DNA of 64,000 bases. It comes from Ciona savignyi. Its lineage: Eukaryota > Chordata > Ascidiacea > Phlebobranchia > Cionidae. The notes under the pieces are model-generated. The model was not told where the DNA came from and ran no database searches. It saw only the letters and a program-made list of their open reading frames with translations. Shown here piece by piece: positions 24,001 to 36,300 of the stretch. How positions within the stretch are numbered: the first letter of the stretch is position 1; every line of letters starts with the position of its first letter. The position numbers and the translations under genes were made by a program. Location: NCBI GenBank assembly GCA_000149265.1, contig CH001357.1:271748-335747 (forward strand). The letters are read 5' to 3'.

Positions 24001-27000
24001 GTTGGACCTGTTCTCTGTCTTTGAAGATGCAGGTTTAAAGTTGCATTACAATGAAGAAGACAGTCAGGAGGTGGGAATAATGATTTTATTTTTTATTGAT
24101 CACTTTGGCAGGTCTACACTAAATGAAGAACGGAATCCTTGCTCTCCGAAAACTAATAAAATAGAACTGAGGTCCTTTTCCATTATGTATGTTGTGTCCT
24201 GGGCCAAGGCACTTAACGGACAATGCCTTAACCTACTGTTATAATGCGTTTACCTAAATAAAGGCACGCATATTCATACACAACACCTGATAATAAATCT
24301 GGTAACCTGATGGTGGGTGGGAGTTTTTCCGACGATTGCATGTATGTTAACCCCCATTATGTTTCCCCTGTACAGAAATAAACATGATTTCCCTTTTCTA
24401 TCTGTTGTATTTTTGTATAGGAGGTACTTGTTAGTGAATCGTAGTGAATGAAATTAAAGTGAAGCACGTCGGGTTATTAGCATGAAATGTATGCAAAGAA
24501 TGACTGTCTGAAACAAAATAACTGTCTGGAAACCTGCTCGTATTACTACAGGGATAAAAATTAAGGCATTTCCACAACATTATCCACGCACCATTTGGAG
24601 AACTTACTTTGAACACTTTAATCTTCTTTGTAAACGATAAACAATTCTTAATAGTAAACGATTCTTAATCTAGGTGAAAGATCCAACCAGCAAAACGGCG
24701 TGGACCAAAGGAGACATGTACGTAGTCATGGAGAAATTCTTCCAAGAAAATACCTCGTCCGATGACAATATTTGGTGTCTGCAGGCCACCCAGCCCCCAG
24801 ATTCAAGATACATGGGCTATTCCTTTGACCAGGATGGAAAGCATGGATTCGGAATTTTCACGGGGTAATTTGCAATACTGGTAAATGTTAACTTAAAGAT
24901 AGGATATTCATGTTTATGAACTGTGGACATGTGTTGTCTTACGATACCAGTGAATAAAGCCTGGTATTACCTTACCCACTTATGGGGAAATAAACTAACC
25001 AATCATCCACACACCGTAATAGCTCCAGCAACTCGACTGTGGGCATGAGGTGTCTTACGATACCAGTGAATACAGCCTGGCTTTACCCACTTACAGGGAA
25101 ATAAACAAACCAATCATCTACACAATCTAATAACTCCAGCAACTCGACTGTGGACATGAGGTGTTTTACGATTAGTTAGGGTCATATTTAAACAGCTAAA
25201 AAAGTAAAATGTTGTGCTACATATATAACCTTACTACTTAGAGATATTCAAAATGGTTATTCACACTTTATCATTTAAAGTTTAAGGTATGGACACATCG
25301 AAACATAGACCAATACCATGCATAGGTTGTTACGTCTCTCTTTAGCCGAAGGGTTCCAGGTTCAAAACTGGTCGCTAGCTAGTTGGTTGTGTTCTAGGAC
25401 AAGGCAAGGACATTGCTTAAACCTAGTGGAATGATGAGTTTAGCCAATATGGGGGAAAGTCTAAATCGACAGCTGGCGCGAGGTGATCTGACGATTGCCT
25501 GTGTGTTAACTCCCTTGGTTTTCCCATTCACGGGGATAAACATGAATATCCATCTTATCCTATACCGAACATCGTAATAGTTTTAAAATAAATCGATCAT
25601 CATTATAGTTCTTGTTATTTAGATTCTTTTCTATATTAAGCAACTTGTTACATCATAGACACAAGTCATTCACCGGATTGGAGAGTTCGGTAACGAAATT
25701 AAAATCCGAGGCTTCAAGGAGGTTTCTCCACTACATGGCGCATGAATGCGGTCACTGTATGGGACTCAGACATCCATTCGAAGAAGGTTGGTCCCAAGTT
25801 TGTTTTGAATCTCTTGAACCCTGGCAGTGGATAGTGACAATTATTTATATGTCTGAATACCTCATATCCTATAGTCGAGTTGATGGAGCTATTACAGTGT
25901 GTGGATGGTTGGTTCATTTATATCCTCGTGGATGGGAAGCCAGGCTTTATCCACAGGTATCGTAAGACACCTCATGCCTACAGTCGAGTTGCTGGAGCTA
26001 TTACAGTGTGTGGATGGTTGGTTCATTTATATCCTCGTGGATGGGAAGCCAGGCTTTATCCACAGGTATCGTAAGACACCTCATGCCTACAGTCGAGTTG
26101 CTGGAGCTATTACAGTGTGTGGATGGTTGGTTTATTTATATCCTCGTGGGTGGGAAGCCAGGCTTTATCCACGGGTATCGTAAGACACCTCATGCCCACA
26201 GTCAAGTTGCTGGAGCTATTACAGTGTGTGGATGGTTGGTTTATTTATATCCTCGTGGGTGGGAAGCCAGGCTTTATCCACGGGTATCGTAAGACACCTC
26301 ATGCCCACAGTCGTATTGATGGAGCTATTTTAGTGTGTTTAATAAACAATTTTTATGACCAAGTCCAGAAAAACAATTCCAAATATTCACAAAAGTTTTT
26401 AGGTAAATTTAAGATTCTTTCATTGCAAAAAAAAGAATCAAAAATTTATCTTTGTGTCCTGCATTCTAGGTTTTGCCCTAGATCATGGATAGAAACTTTA
26501 TATTTGTCCCTAGATATGATAGAACAGCTGTCACAGGGGCTGTCTTACTCTCAGGTTACCAGAGGTGTTTAATGCATTAAATACGATGGATACAACATTG
26601 CTAGGGTGATTGGTTAATAAATTAAACCAATGAGTTGAGTCAACTTCTGCTAAACCCCTTGCCCAAGGATACATCCGCCCATAACCTGCGGAGGGTTTCG
26701 ATCCCACAACCCTTTGGCTTTCAGTCTCAAGCTAGAATGATCTAACCAACACGATTATCAACAACTCCCCCCCCCTATAGGTAATCCAAACTCTCTTTCC
26801 TGGATGAATTACGCTTGGAAATATGATTCAAAGTTCTCACCGGGAAGTTTCTACCAAAACTTCAAGTTTAGTTTTAGCGACAAAGAACTCGAGATTCTTC
26901 GTCATCAACCAGACCAGGTTTGATTTCTTTTAACCGAGCCAAGTTTCGAACCCATGATGGGCTCGTCACAAGGACCGTTTTGTCCTCACACGGTCACAAG

Positions 27001-30000
27001 GACTGTATTGGGATCGTTGCTAAGACCGTTTTTGTATGGAAGTGGAAATATGTATCGGTGGCGTTAACCATTCGCCCACACAACCTAACCATGCACATGG
27101 ACCAGGTTTTTTGTCTGCTAGAATAGCTTTGTGGGTCAGTGTGTCGCCCTTCAACTGAAGGGTTGTAGGTTCTAAACTGGTCACTAGCTAGCTAGTCAGT
27201 TGTTAACTTAGGCACATATCGGCCATTGCCTGAACCTAGTGGATTGATGGGTTCAACTAAAACTAAATTAACATCTTAATGAAAAACAATACACTGCAAT
27301 AACCCTGTATTATATGGTGGGCGTGAAATAATATGATTTTCTTGTGTGATAAAAATGTGTTTGATTAGTTCTGTTTATTTTAATTAGTTTTATTCAACTA
27401 ACAATTCACCATAAATCTCGTGAATGCAATTTTTTTTTTATTTTAGAAATAATTGCAAAATGCTTTAAAAATATACACATCTGTTTTTTTTCTAATCGAC
27501 TTATTTCACCCCCCAGCTATTCAAGAAGGCGTACAAACAAGAATCGCACAAGAGCTACGAATACCAGAACGCCCCGAAATCAGTCGTCCCAGATTTTACT
27601 GGATATGCAAATGAGGAAGATGGGGAAGTCCCTCCAAGCTCCAAGATTCGAAAACTCCAGTTCGACATCAAGTTTCGGTCGAAACCGTACACGAAGGTAA
27701 AGGGGACATTTTTGGGTCAGTTAGTTGGTTCAAAGCTCGCTAACGGGAGGGTTGTGGGTTGGAACCAGTCGTTGTTGGTATTATATATTTTTAACTTTTT
27801 TTTTAAGATTCAGCATTTGTATCGGCTGTGTTAGGTATTTGACCACATAACCTTAGTTTAGTTTATTTTTTGTTGCCATGATGAAAACACGAAGCAGGAC
27901 TACTGAAAAAAATATGGGAAACAGAAAAAAACGACAGTCGTTAGAACATGTCTAAAAACAAGCAATAAGTTATTAAAATCCGGTAAAAACCGTACTCTAG
28001 TCAGTATATCACTACGCAGCGTGCAGATGTGGAAGTTATTGTTTTAAACTGTTCAACAAATATGGTAGCATTAACCAATTGTGTTTAACACATTGAAATA
28101 TCTATTTCTACCAATGTTTTACACAGTCTAATACCATGACATGGAATAAGTCATCTGTCATATTGTCCTGGATTTTTTTAAGTTTCAAGGAAAAAGTTAT
28201 TAAATTCCATCATATTCTTATTTTTACTGATTTTCTTGGATTTTTTTAAATTTCCAAATTTCAAGAAAAAAAATGTTAAATTTAAATAACTCTTTTGTTG
28301 AATCCAATCAAATTAAATATTTTTAAATTTAAGTTGATTTCAGAAATAAGTTATTAAATTTCATCATAAATTTATATTTTCCCATTTTTAAAATTTACAG
28401 GGCGACGTTGTCGAATTCGAGGCGATCTTGAAAAATGTGGGGAAACTCCCCATTAAGGTTGAAACCGACCTGACCCCTGGTGGTGGAGTGCTCACGGTCT
28501 ACGTAACAGACCCGTTTGGAAACGTCCAGGTGAATAAGCCAATATTGTTGCTGGGACCTGTTTAAAAAAAAACAGTCGTTTTTTTTGCAGTTTATTAATT
28601 TTTTTAATAAGTGCCTATTTTTGTCTAAAAATTTGATCTGTTATGCGTCTATTTTCATTTGTTTTGAAATTTGCTTTTTAAAAAATTGTTTAACGGCGTT
28701 ATACTTATATTGTTTGCATTTGACCATAAGTCCCCATGTATCTTTCCCGTCTTTTTCCAGGACTTTCCTTGCATTTTTACTTTTAAGGTTTAATCTGTTA
28801 TCACTGGATTTTGCAACTTTTAGATTGTTAACTTGCTATTTAAAAATTTAAAATATTTTTTAACAGTTTTTTTTTGGAGGCGGGTTCACTTCTACTGTCT
28901 TTTTTCAGCCCTTGCCTTACGTTTTCACTTGTACAGTTAAAACAAGATCTGTTGATATCTCTTAAGATATTCTTAATGTTTTTTAGATTGTGAAACCATT
29001 TGTGCACGGAATTAGTGCCCCAACACGAAGTTATACTACCATCGGAAAGCCTGGAAGCAAAACCGATTCGGAAATTTACAGCGAAACGATTCCATTGGTG
29101 CAATCTTCCCACGGCTCTTTGTTTAATTCTGAGGGGAAATATCATGTGAAAGCACTTTACGATGGAGGATCGGTAAAAGCTACTTCAAGTAAGAACGATA
29201 TGATAGGATATTCATCTTTATCCCCGTGAATGGGAAAACCAGGGGGGTTATCACACAGGCAATCGTCAGATCACCTCGCGCCCATCGTCGGGTTACCGGA
29301 GCTATTGCAGTGTGTTGTATATGATAGACACTTTCCTTCAATTTGGTAGAACCCATTAATTCGCTGGGTTCAGGCAATGTCCGTAAAGTGCCTTGCCCAA
29401 GGACACAACCGACTAGCTAGCGACCAGTTTCGCACCTTCAACCTTTCGATTGAAAGGCTACGCACTTAACCGTTAGACCAGCGGGCCAGACTTCAGTTCC
29501 AATATGTTTTGGCTTTTGGGATAAGACGGGATATAATTATGTTTATCCCTGTGAATGGAAAATGTAATAGGATGGGATATTCATGTTTATCTGTAAAAGG
29601 GGGTTAACACACGGGCAATCGTCAGATCACCTCGCGCCCACCATCTGGTTACCGGAGCTATTGCAGTGTGTTGTGTATGATTAGAAAGTTTCTTTAATTT
29701 GGTTGAACCCATTATATTACTGGGTTCAAGCAATATCTATTGACAAGGACTCAACTTTATATCGTCTTGGTTAAATTTTATTTTCAAAAATAATGTTTTT
29801 ACCTAGGTTTGGTTTATTTGATTGTATTCCTTTATAATGACATTTTTAACGACTATTCGGTATTTAGTCTTCCCTATTTCTGTGCCGTGATACTACTGAG
29901 GTAAAAATAAATAATAACCAAAAAATGAATAATAACCAGAAAAATAAATAATAACCAAAAAATGAATAATAACCAGAAAAATAAATAATAACCAAAAAAT

Positions 30001-30303
30001 GAATAATAACCAAAAAATTAATAATAATAACCAAAAAATGAATAATAACCAAAAAATAAATAATTACCAAAAAATGAATATTAACCAGAAAATAAATAAT
30101 AACCAAAAAATTTATAATAACCAGAAAAATGAATACTTAGTAAAAAAAAATAGTAACCAGAAAAATAATGGTAACCAAAAACAATGCATAGCAACCCCCC
30201 CCCCCAAAAAAAGGAACCAAATTAAACTTTTCTTATTTCTATAGAATCAGTTCCGTTGGTGATAGAAGCTGATGATGAAAATGATGACGACACCAACACA
30301 GAG
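21046..30303 (+). CDS. N-terminal metzincin-type metalloprotease module
   Basis: This is the protease half of the fusion gene, exons 1-11. Exons 1-5 encode a beta-rich N-terminal region beginning MPYKAVYPGTSPYDPDDE, with two Thr/Val-rich strands and the GYSFDQDGKHGFGIF stretch. Exon 6 carries the zinc site HECGHCMGLRH, a perfect metzincin HExxHxxGxxH with the catalytic Glu. Exon 7 continues NPNSLSWMNYAWKYD, whose SWMNY fits the SxMxY Met-turn, followed by FSDKELEILRH. Exons 8-10 encode an immunoglobulin-like beta sandwich (GDVVEFEAILKNVG, LTVYVTDPFGN, KYHVKALYDGG). I recall this order from uncharacterised bacterial secreted or cytosolic metalloproteases, but that needs a search. Exon 6 could start 36 bases earlier in frame at a second acceptor. 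Exon 11 is a short acidic linker (EADDENDDDTNTE). Confidence 0.7.
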
Positions 30304-33300
30304 GTTTTTATTTTATTTCTATGTTTAATTTAATCCGATATCAATAAAAATGCTCATAAGGACTTTCTATAAAAAGAATTGCAAAGACTGCAAAATGACA
30401 GTCGTTAAACCATGTCTAAAGTCCAATAAATTACAAAACGACAGTCGAGGTTAGCTGACAATATTTTTGCATTTTTTCCATGTTGTAAAAAAAACTGAAT
30501 AATCTTTCCTATCAGTAAAAAGTCCCGTTTTTTGTAGTTTTAAACTCAACACCGTTAGACTGAATACTGTGGCTTAGCAATTGGTATACATTTCTGTATT
30601 CTTGTAGCTTTAACCCCCACTATTACAGTCATTCCAGCATTGTTATAAATTATGTAGAACCATGTTTTTGCTATTTTGTAAGGTTCCAATCTGCTTAGGT
30701 CTGGTACACTTGTTTAAACTATTAAAGCAAATATTTAGAGTTGGAATTTTAAATTTGACACATTTTCCATCACAGTTTTTTTAAAACACTAAAACCTGAC
30801 ACTAAATGTGCTTAATTACTGGTCAAAAACTACAGTGTTGGGTTAAGTCTGTGTGAAATATGCTGTGCTGTCTGAAACCAGTCTCAATTAAAAGCTAAGT
30901 TTTACTTAAAAGCAGTTTTAAAGCTAACTACTTAAACCAGTGTTTTTCAATCTTTTTTTAACCTTCTGTGTACATTACATTACATTAGTATGGGCGAGAC
31001 TACGATAGCATAGGGACCAGGAATGTTGGCCATAGAAGGTACATTACTCCAGCACCCCGAGTTATCATGGATCCGGGATATAGCGTTCAACCTTGTGTTT
31101 AAAATTGGTTTAATTTTCAGGTCCGAATTGGTGCTGGTCTCGACGGGAACGTTTCCCAATCATTCTCCAAGCTACAAGCTTTCTGGGAGAACTTGTCCAA
31201 GAAGCCCGTTGAGGCCAAAACAAAGCGCTTTCAGACGATAGTTATGCTGCTACAAGGTTTAGGAGTTGGCAGCGTGAAAGTGACCGAAAATGGCCGATCT
31301 GGTAGACGACAAAAGCGCAAACCAAAGACGTTGGAGAGAACTGATCCGTTGGTGTCGTATTCCAAACTCATAGCCGATACTGATGATTTGATGAAATATT
31401 ATGAAACCAGTGTAAGTTGGTACCATTATTCCACATTATACTGATATGACTTTATTTATAAGTTGGTTCCATTATTTCACATTATACTGATATGACTTTA
31501 TTTTAAATAGCGTAGCCCAGGGGTCGACAACCTGCGGCTTCCAAAGGGCTCTTTCATCTTTCATCTTTCTGCAACGTCTCTTAATATTTATTGCTACTCT
31601 AGCGACCACTTAATAAGTTCAATACCCATGCATAAGTGAAACAAACAGAAAAACACTCGCGCCTTTATCTCACACAGTGTTGTTTTAGATTTATTGCGGA
31701 AATTTTATAAGTTTTGCGGCTTCCAATGATTTTTATTTTGCGGGTTAAAATGGCTCTTTAAGTGCAAAAGATTGTTGACCCCTAGCCTAACCCTACATGC
31801 AGTAAATTACAATTGTAATGATCCAACACTTAGCTTATTCAGTTAAATTAATCTGTAGGAAAGCCAAAGGTTATTGGATCGAAACATGTGGATAGCTTGG
31901 TAACTTGGGTCATGTTGATAGCTTGATAGCTTGGGTTGCATCCTTAGGCAAGATCTTTAACAGAAGATATTATAATCTTGCTTGTGTATTTGTGTATTAG
32001 ACGATTGTATAAAGCTGCTTGCGTATTACCACCCACTTTGACGTTTAAACTAGTCGGTTGTGTCTTTGAGCAAGGCATTTAAACATTGCCTGAACCCAGC
32101 GAATTATTGGGTTCTACTAAATTGAAGGAACGTGTCTATCATACACAACACACTGCAATAGCTCCGGTAACCCGACAGTAGACGCGAGACGATCTGACGA
32201 TTTACCTGTGTGTTAACCCCCTTGTGTTTCACCATCCAAGGAGATAAACATGAACATCATTCACAGCTTTATTCGATTTCCCAGGATGATTTAGAGGCGT
32301 CAAACTACAGCCAACTTGCGCTTGCCCGAGGGAAGATAATGATGCAGCTCAATGACCAAGAGAGAGCAGATCGCGAATACAACCAGATGATCTCCACTCT
32401 AGTGAGGAAAGAGGAAGAGTATGGCTTCGTGAAGAGGATCTCAACTGAATGGGAGTCAGTGAGATACCCAGGTAAGATATTTCTGTTTTATTTTATTCTG
32501 GACTAAGAAATAAGAGACCGTTTTTTTCATTTTTTTATTATCTTATGTTTTCTCTCTGAAATAAGAAAACTATGTTTTATATTTTGTTCATTCCCTTTAA
32601 TTTGTTCAAAATATTAGATATTTCTCTTTTATTTTATTCCGGACTAAGAAATAAGAAACCGTTTTTTAATTTTTTTATTGTTTTATGTTTTCTCTCTGAA
32701 ATAATAAAACTGTTTTATATTTTGTTCATTCCCTTTAATTTGTTCAAAATATTAGATATTTCTATTTTATTCCGGACTAAGAAATAAGAGACCGTTTTTT
32801 AATTTTTTTTATTATTTTATGTTTTCTCTTTAAAATAAGAAAACTATGTTTTATATTTTGTTCATTCCCTTTAATTTGTTCGAAATATTTGATCTTTCTA
32901 TTTTATTTTTATTACCAGACTAAGAAATAAGAGACCGTTTTTTATTTATTTTATATGAAATCGGTGTAAAAAATGTTCATTTGTTTTATTTTTTACTGGT
33001 CTAAGTTCGAAACCCATAATGAGCTTGTCACTAAGACCGTTATTGTATATAGGGAACTATGTATCGGTCACTTTAACAATTCGGCCGTTTATTTTCTATT
33101 TTAATTTCACGAACAGAAATTATTTTTATTTTATTTCCATTAAAATGGAATAAAACATGGGTAAGTGTTATTAAAATTGTTAAAAAAAACAAAAATAAGT
33201 GAATGTAATGTTAAAAGTAAATGTAAAAACTTTCAACTTTTATAACTTTCAGATCAAGTAATTTGCAATGTTGCATATTATTTGCCTCTAATTTGAGGTT

Positions 33301-36300
33301 TCGAAAGTTTATATCATAACAATATGTATTAAATTGTTTAGGAATTAAACCCAAGGCATAAAAAGAACCCCAATCTATAGCAACAGCTAAATACACCTAT
33401 TTAAATGTAACTTAAGGTGGTACGTGAACACTGTACAAAAGCTAAAATGGTACAAGCGAAAAAAAGTTTTGGTATCACTGGGATGAAAATTTACAAAAAT
33501 TATTGTCCGACCGGTTAGTCTGGTGGTTTACTGCGACGCCTTTCAACCGAAATGTTGCAGATTCGAAACTCATCGCTAGCTAGTCAGTTGTGACCTTGGG
33601 CAAGGCACTTAATGCACATTGCCTGAACCCAGCGGATTAATGGGTTCTACCAAATTGAATGAACGTGTCTATCATTGATACCGCACTGCAATAGCTCCGG
33701 TAACCTGACGGTGGGTGCGAGGTGATCTGACGATTGCCCGTGTGTTAACCTCCTTGGTTTTCCCATTCAAGGGGATAAACATGAATATCCTTTCCCTTTT
33801 TAAAAATTAAAAGTCAAAAATCTTTCACCAATTTATCTTTTCACCAGAAATGCAGAAGGAAAAGAAAGCTGACGTGAAGTATTACCAGACGAGGGTTGAA
33901 TCCCTGATTAACTGGGTTCCAGATGATCGGAGTGATAATTATGATGACGCAAGTGGCATCGGACTTAACAAGTAAGATCAGATGAAAAGTTATGGGGTGA
34001 CTTGCCACAATGAAAAAAGAGTGAATTTTTTAAAAAAAGGGTGGGAATAAAATTTTAAAAAAGAAAAAGTATATAAAGAGCGGGAAATAATTTAAAAAAG
34101 AAGTGTGGTAAAAATTTTAAAAAAAGAAGAAAAATAAATAAAAAAAGCTTAAAATTTTGTAAAAAAAAGCGAAAAAAAACTGAATAAAGAAGCGGAAAAA
34201 ATACCTCAACACTACAGTGCGTTCCACTGGTTTGAAAGATTTGTATTTGTTCACAATCTTTAGTTTTTATTCATATTAGTTGCTTCGTGTATATATTTTA
34301 TTAAAATACTTCCCACAATTCAGCGCGTTTAATGGGTTTGATACCTGAGAATATATTTAGAAAAGAGTGGGGAAAAGTTTTAAAAAAAATAAGAAAAATT
34401 TAAAGAAGAAAGAAAAAAAATTAAAAAAACATGAACAATTTAAAAAAAAGTTTGAGAAAAAAACTTAATAAAAAAGCGGAAAAAATACCTTAACATTACA
34501 GTGCATTCAACGGGTTCGATACCGACCATCGGGAAAAAGCGGAGACTTTCATCTCGGAGCTAGAGAGGATGGAAGAGGAGACGGATGACCTGGATGCGGT
34601 GCTTGATTACGCGGATGCCAGACAGAGGAGTCGGGAGGTGAACGACATCATGTATCGATACGTGATCGAAGCGTACATGGTGCACAGCAAGCTCTGTAAG
34701 AAGAATCACGTCAGGTAATTTTGACTTGGTAGTTGTCCGATCGGTTAGTCTGGTGGTTTAGTGCAACGCCGTTTAACCGAAGGGTTGAAGGTTCGAAACT
34801 GGTCGCTAGGTAGTCGGTTGTGTCCTTGGGCACGGCACTTGATGAATATTGACAATTCATTAATGGGTTCTATCAAATTAAAGGAACTTCTGAATCATAC
34901 ATAACACACTGCAATAGCTCTGGTAACCCTACAGTGGGCGCGAGGTGATCTGTCGATTGCCCGTGTGTTAACCCCCTTGGTATTCCCATTCACGGGGATA
35001 AAATGAATATCCTATTATATTTTAACATAAAGGATAGTGGTTCAATACTCATCCAGGCCATGTTTATTCTTTAAACTCAGTAGTTTAGAGAAACTTAAAC
35101 TAAAATCATCATGTCAACCTTTTAAGTAGGCCAATGAAGGGTGTCTTGGAGATAAAAACGCTGTTGGATAGCACCCATAAAAAAAATTCTACAGATGCAT
35201 TTTTGACCCCATTCTATCCCCCAGGTACCCAGACCCTCCCAAAATGGACCCATCCGTGATGCAATCTGCTGCAATGACAGGAAGTGGGGTTGGTGTTGGG
35301 GTACCGGAGGAACTATGGATGAATTACTGGAGGTGCGATGCAGACTTTAACTTTCACCACAAGTAAGAATAACCTGGTTGGTTTAATGAAACAAAAATGA
35401 GCAAGGCACCTAACAGGCCAAACCATTCCCAGTCACTGGCACGCAGTGTACAGAGGCTCCTGGGACTTGTATTACAGACAAGGGGAGTTATTTGGGTACA
35501 TGCACGCTCAGATGTTGGCTCGATATGACGCTGACCGTGAATCGTGGGGGTTGGACCCGGTAAAGGTGGGTGATTTTTAGTGTTTTAGGGTTGAATTGGT
35601 TTAATGCTTCAATGATTTAGGTTCGGGGTTAAAGTTTGGGTGGGGTGGTATTTTAGTTTGGGTTTAGGCTCAGGTTATGGTTAGGGTTGGATTCGGTTTG
35701 GGGCATAGCGTGGGTTTGCGCTGCAGCTGTGGTGGGTTAAGGATGGGGTGAGGGTAAGGGTATAAGTTGGGGTTAGAATGGGGTAAGGTTACGCTGGGGT
35801 TGGAGTTTGATGTGTTTAGTGTAAGGTTAGCTATCCCTGAGAGTAAAAATAGTCCCGAAAATAGTCCCACCAAGTGTTAAGTGTTAAGTGCTGATAATTA
35901 ATTTTACCAAACAACCCAATCACTCCACCCAGGAATACAAGTTTGACGAGACAGAACCTGATGGATTTGATGCTGGGTTTGAGTTCCATAACAAGTATGG
36001 GTGGATGGTGCCTCGTCCTAAGGAGCAAATTTGGCCCGAAGACATTTTGAAAGAAAACCAAGAAAACGAGAAAAAAATTTGGAAATGTTTTGATGAAGGA
36101 CTCGTAGAGTATGATGATATTATGTGAGTAAAGAATATATTTTTTTTTACCCATCCAAGATTCGAACCCATGCTGGTATCGTCACTTGGACCGTTTTTGT
36201 ATAGTAGACGGTATATGTTTCGGTCGGGTTAACCATTCGGCCACACGACCGTACTGAGTAAAGAATTTCATGTTTATCCTCGTGAATGGGAAAACTATGG

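Noticed and set aside
25880..26572. Overlapping frames with repeated CGWLVHLYPRGWEARLYP peptide
   Set aside because: They are generated by the 109-bp tandem array, the same peptide appears in shifted frames, and the region lies in an intron.
29864..30244. Asn/Gln/Lys-rich and Phe/Leu/Ile-rich frames on opposite strands
   Set aside because: Both come from the AATAATAACCAAAA-type low-complexity array.
35590..35830. G-rich intron stretch with GGGTTAGGG-like words (also 42628-42760)
   Set aside because: Too irregular for a telomeric array and lying inside introns; it looks like degenerate simple sequence.
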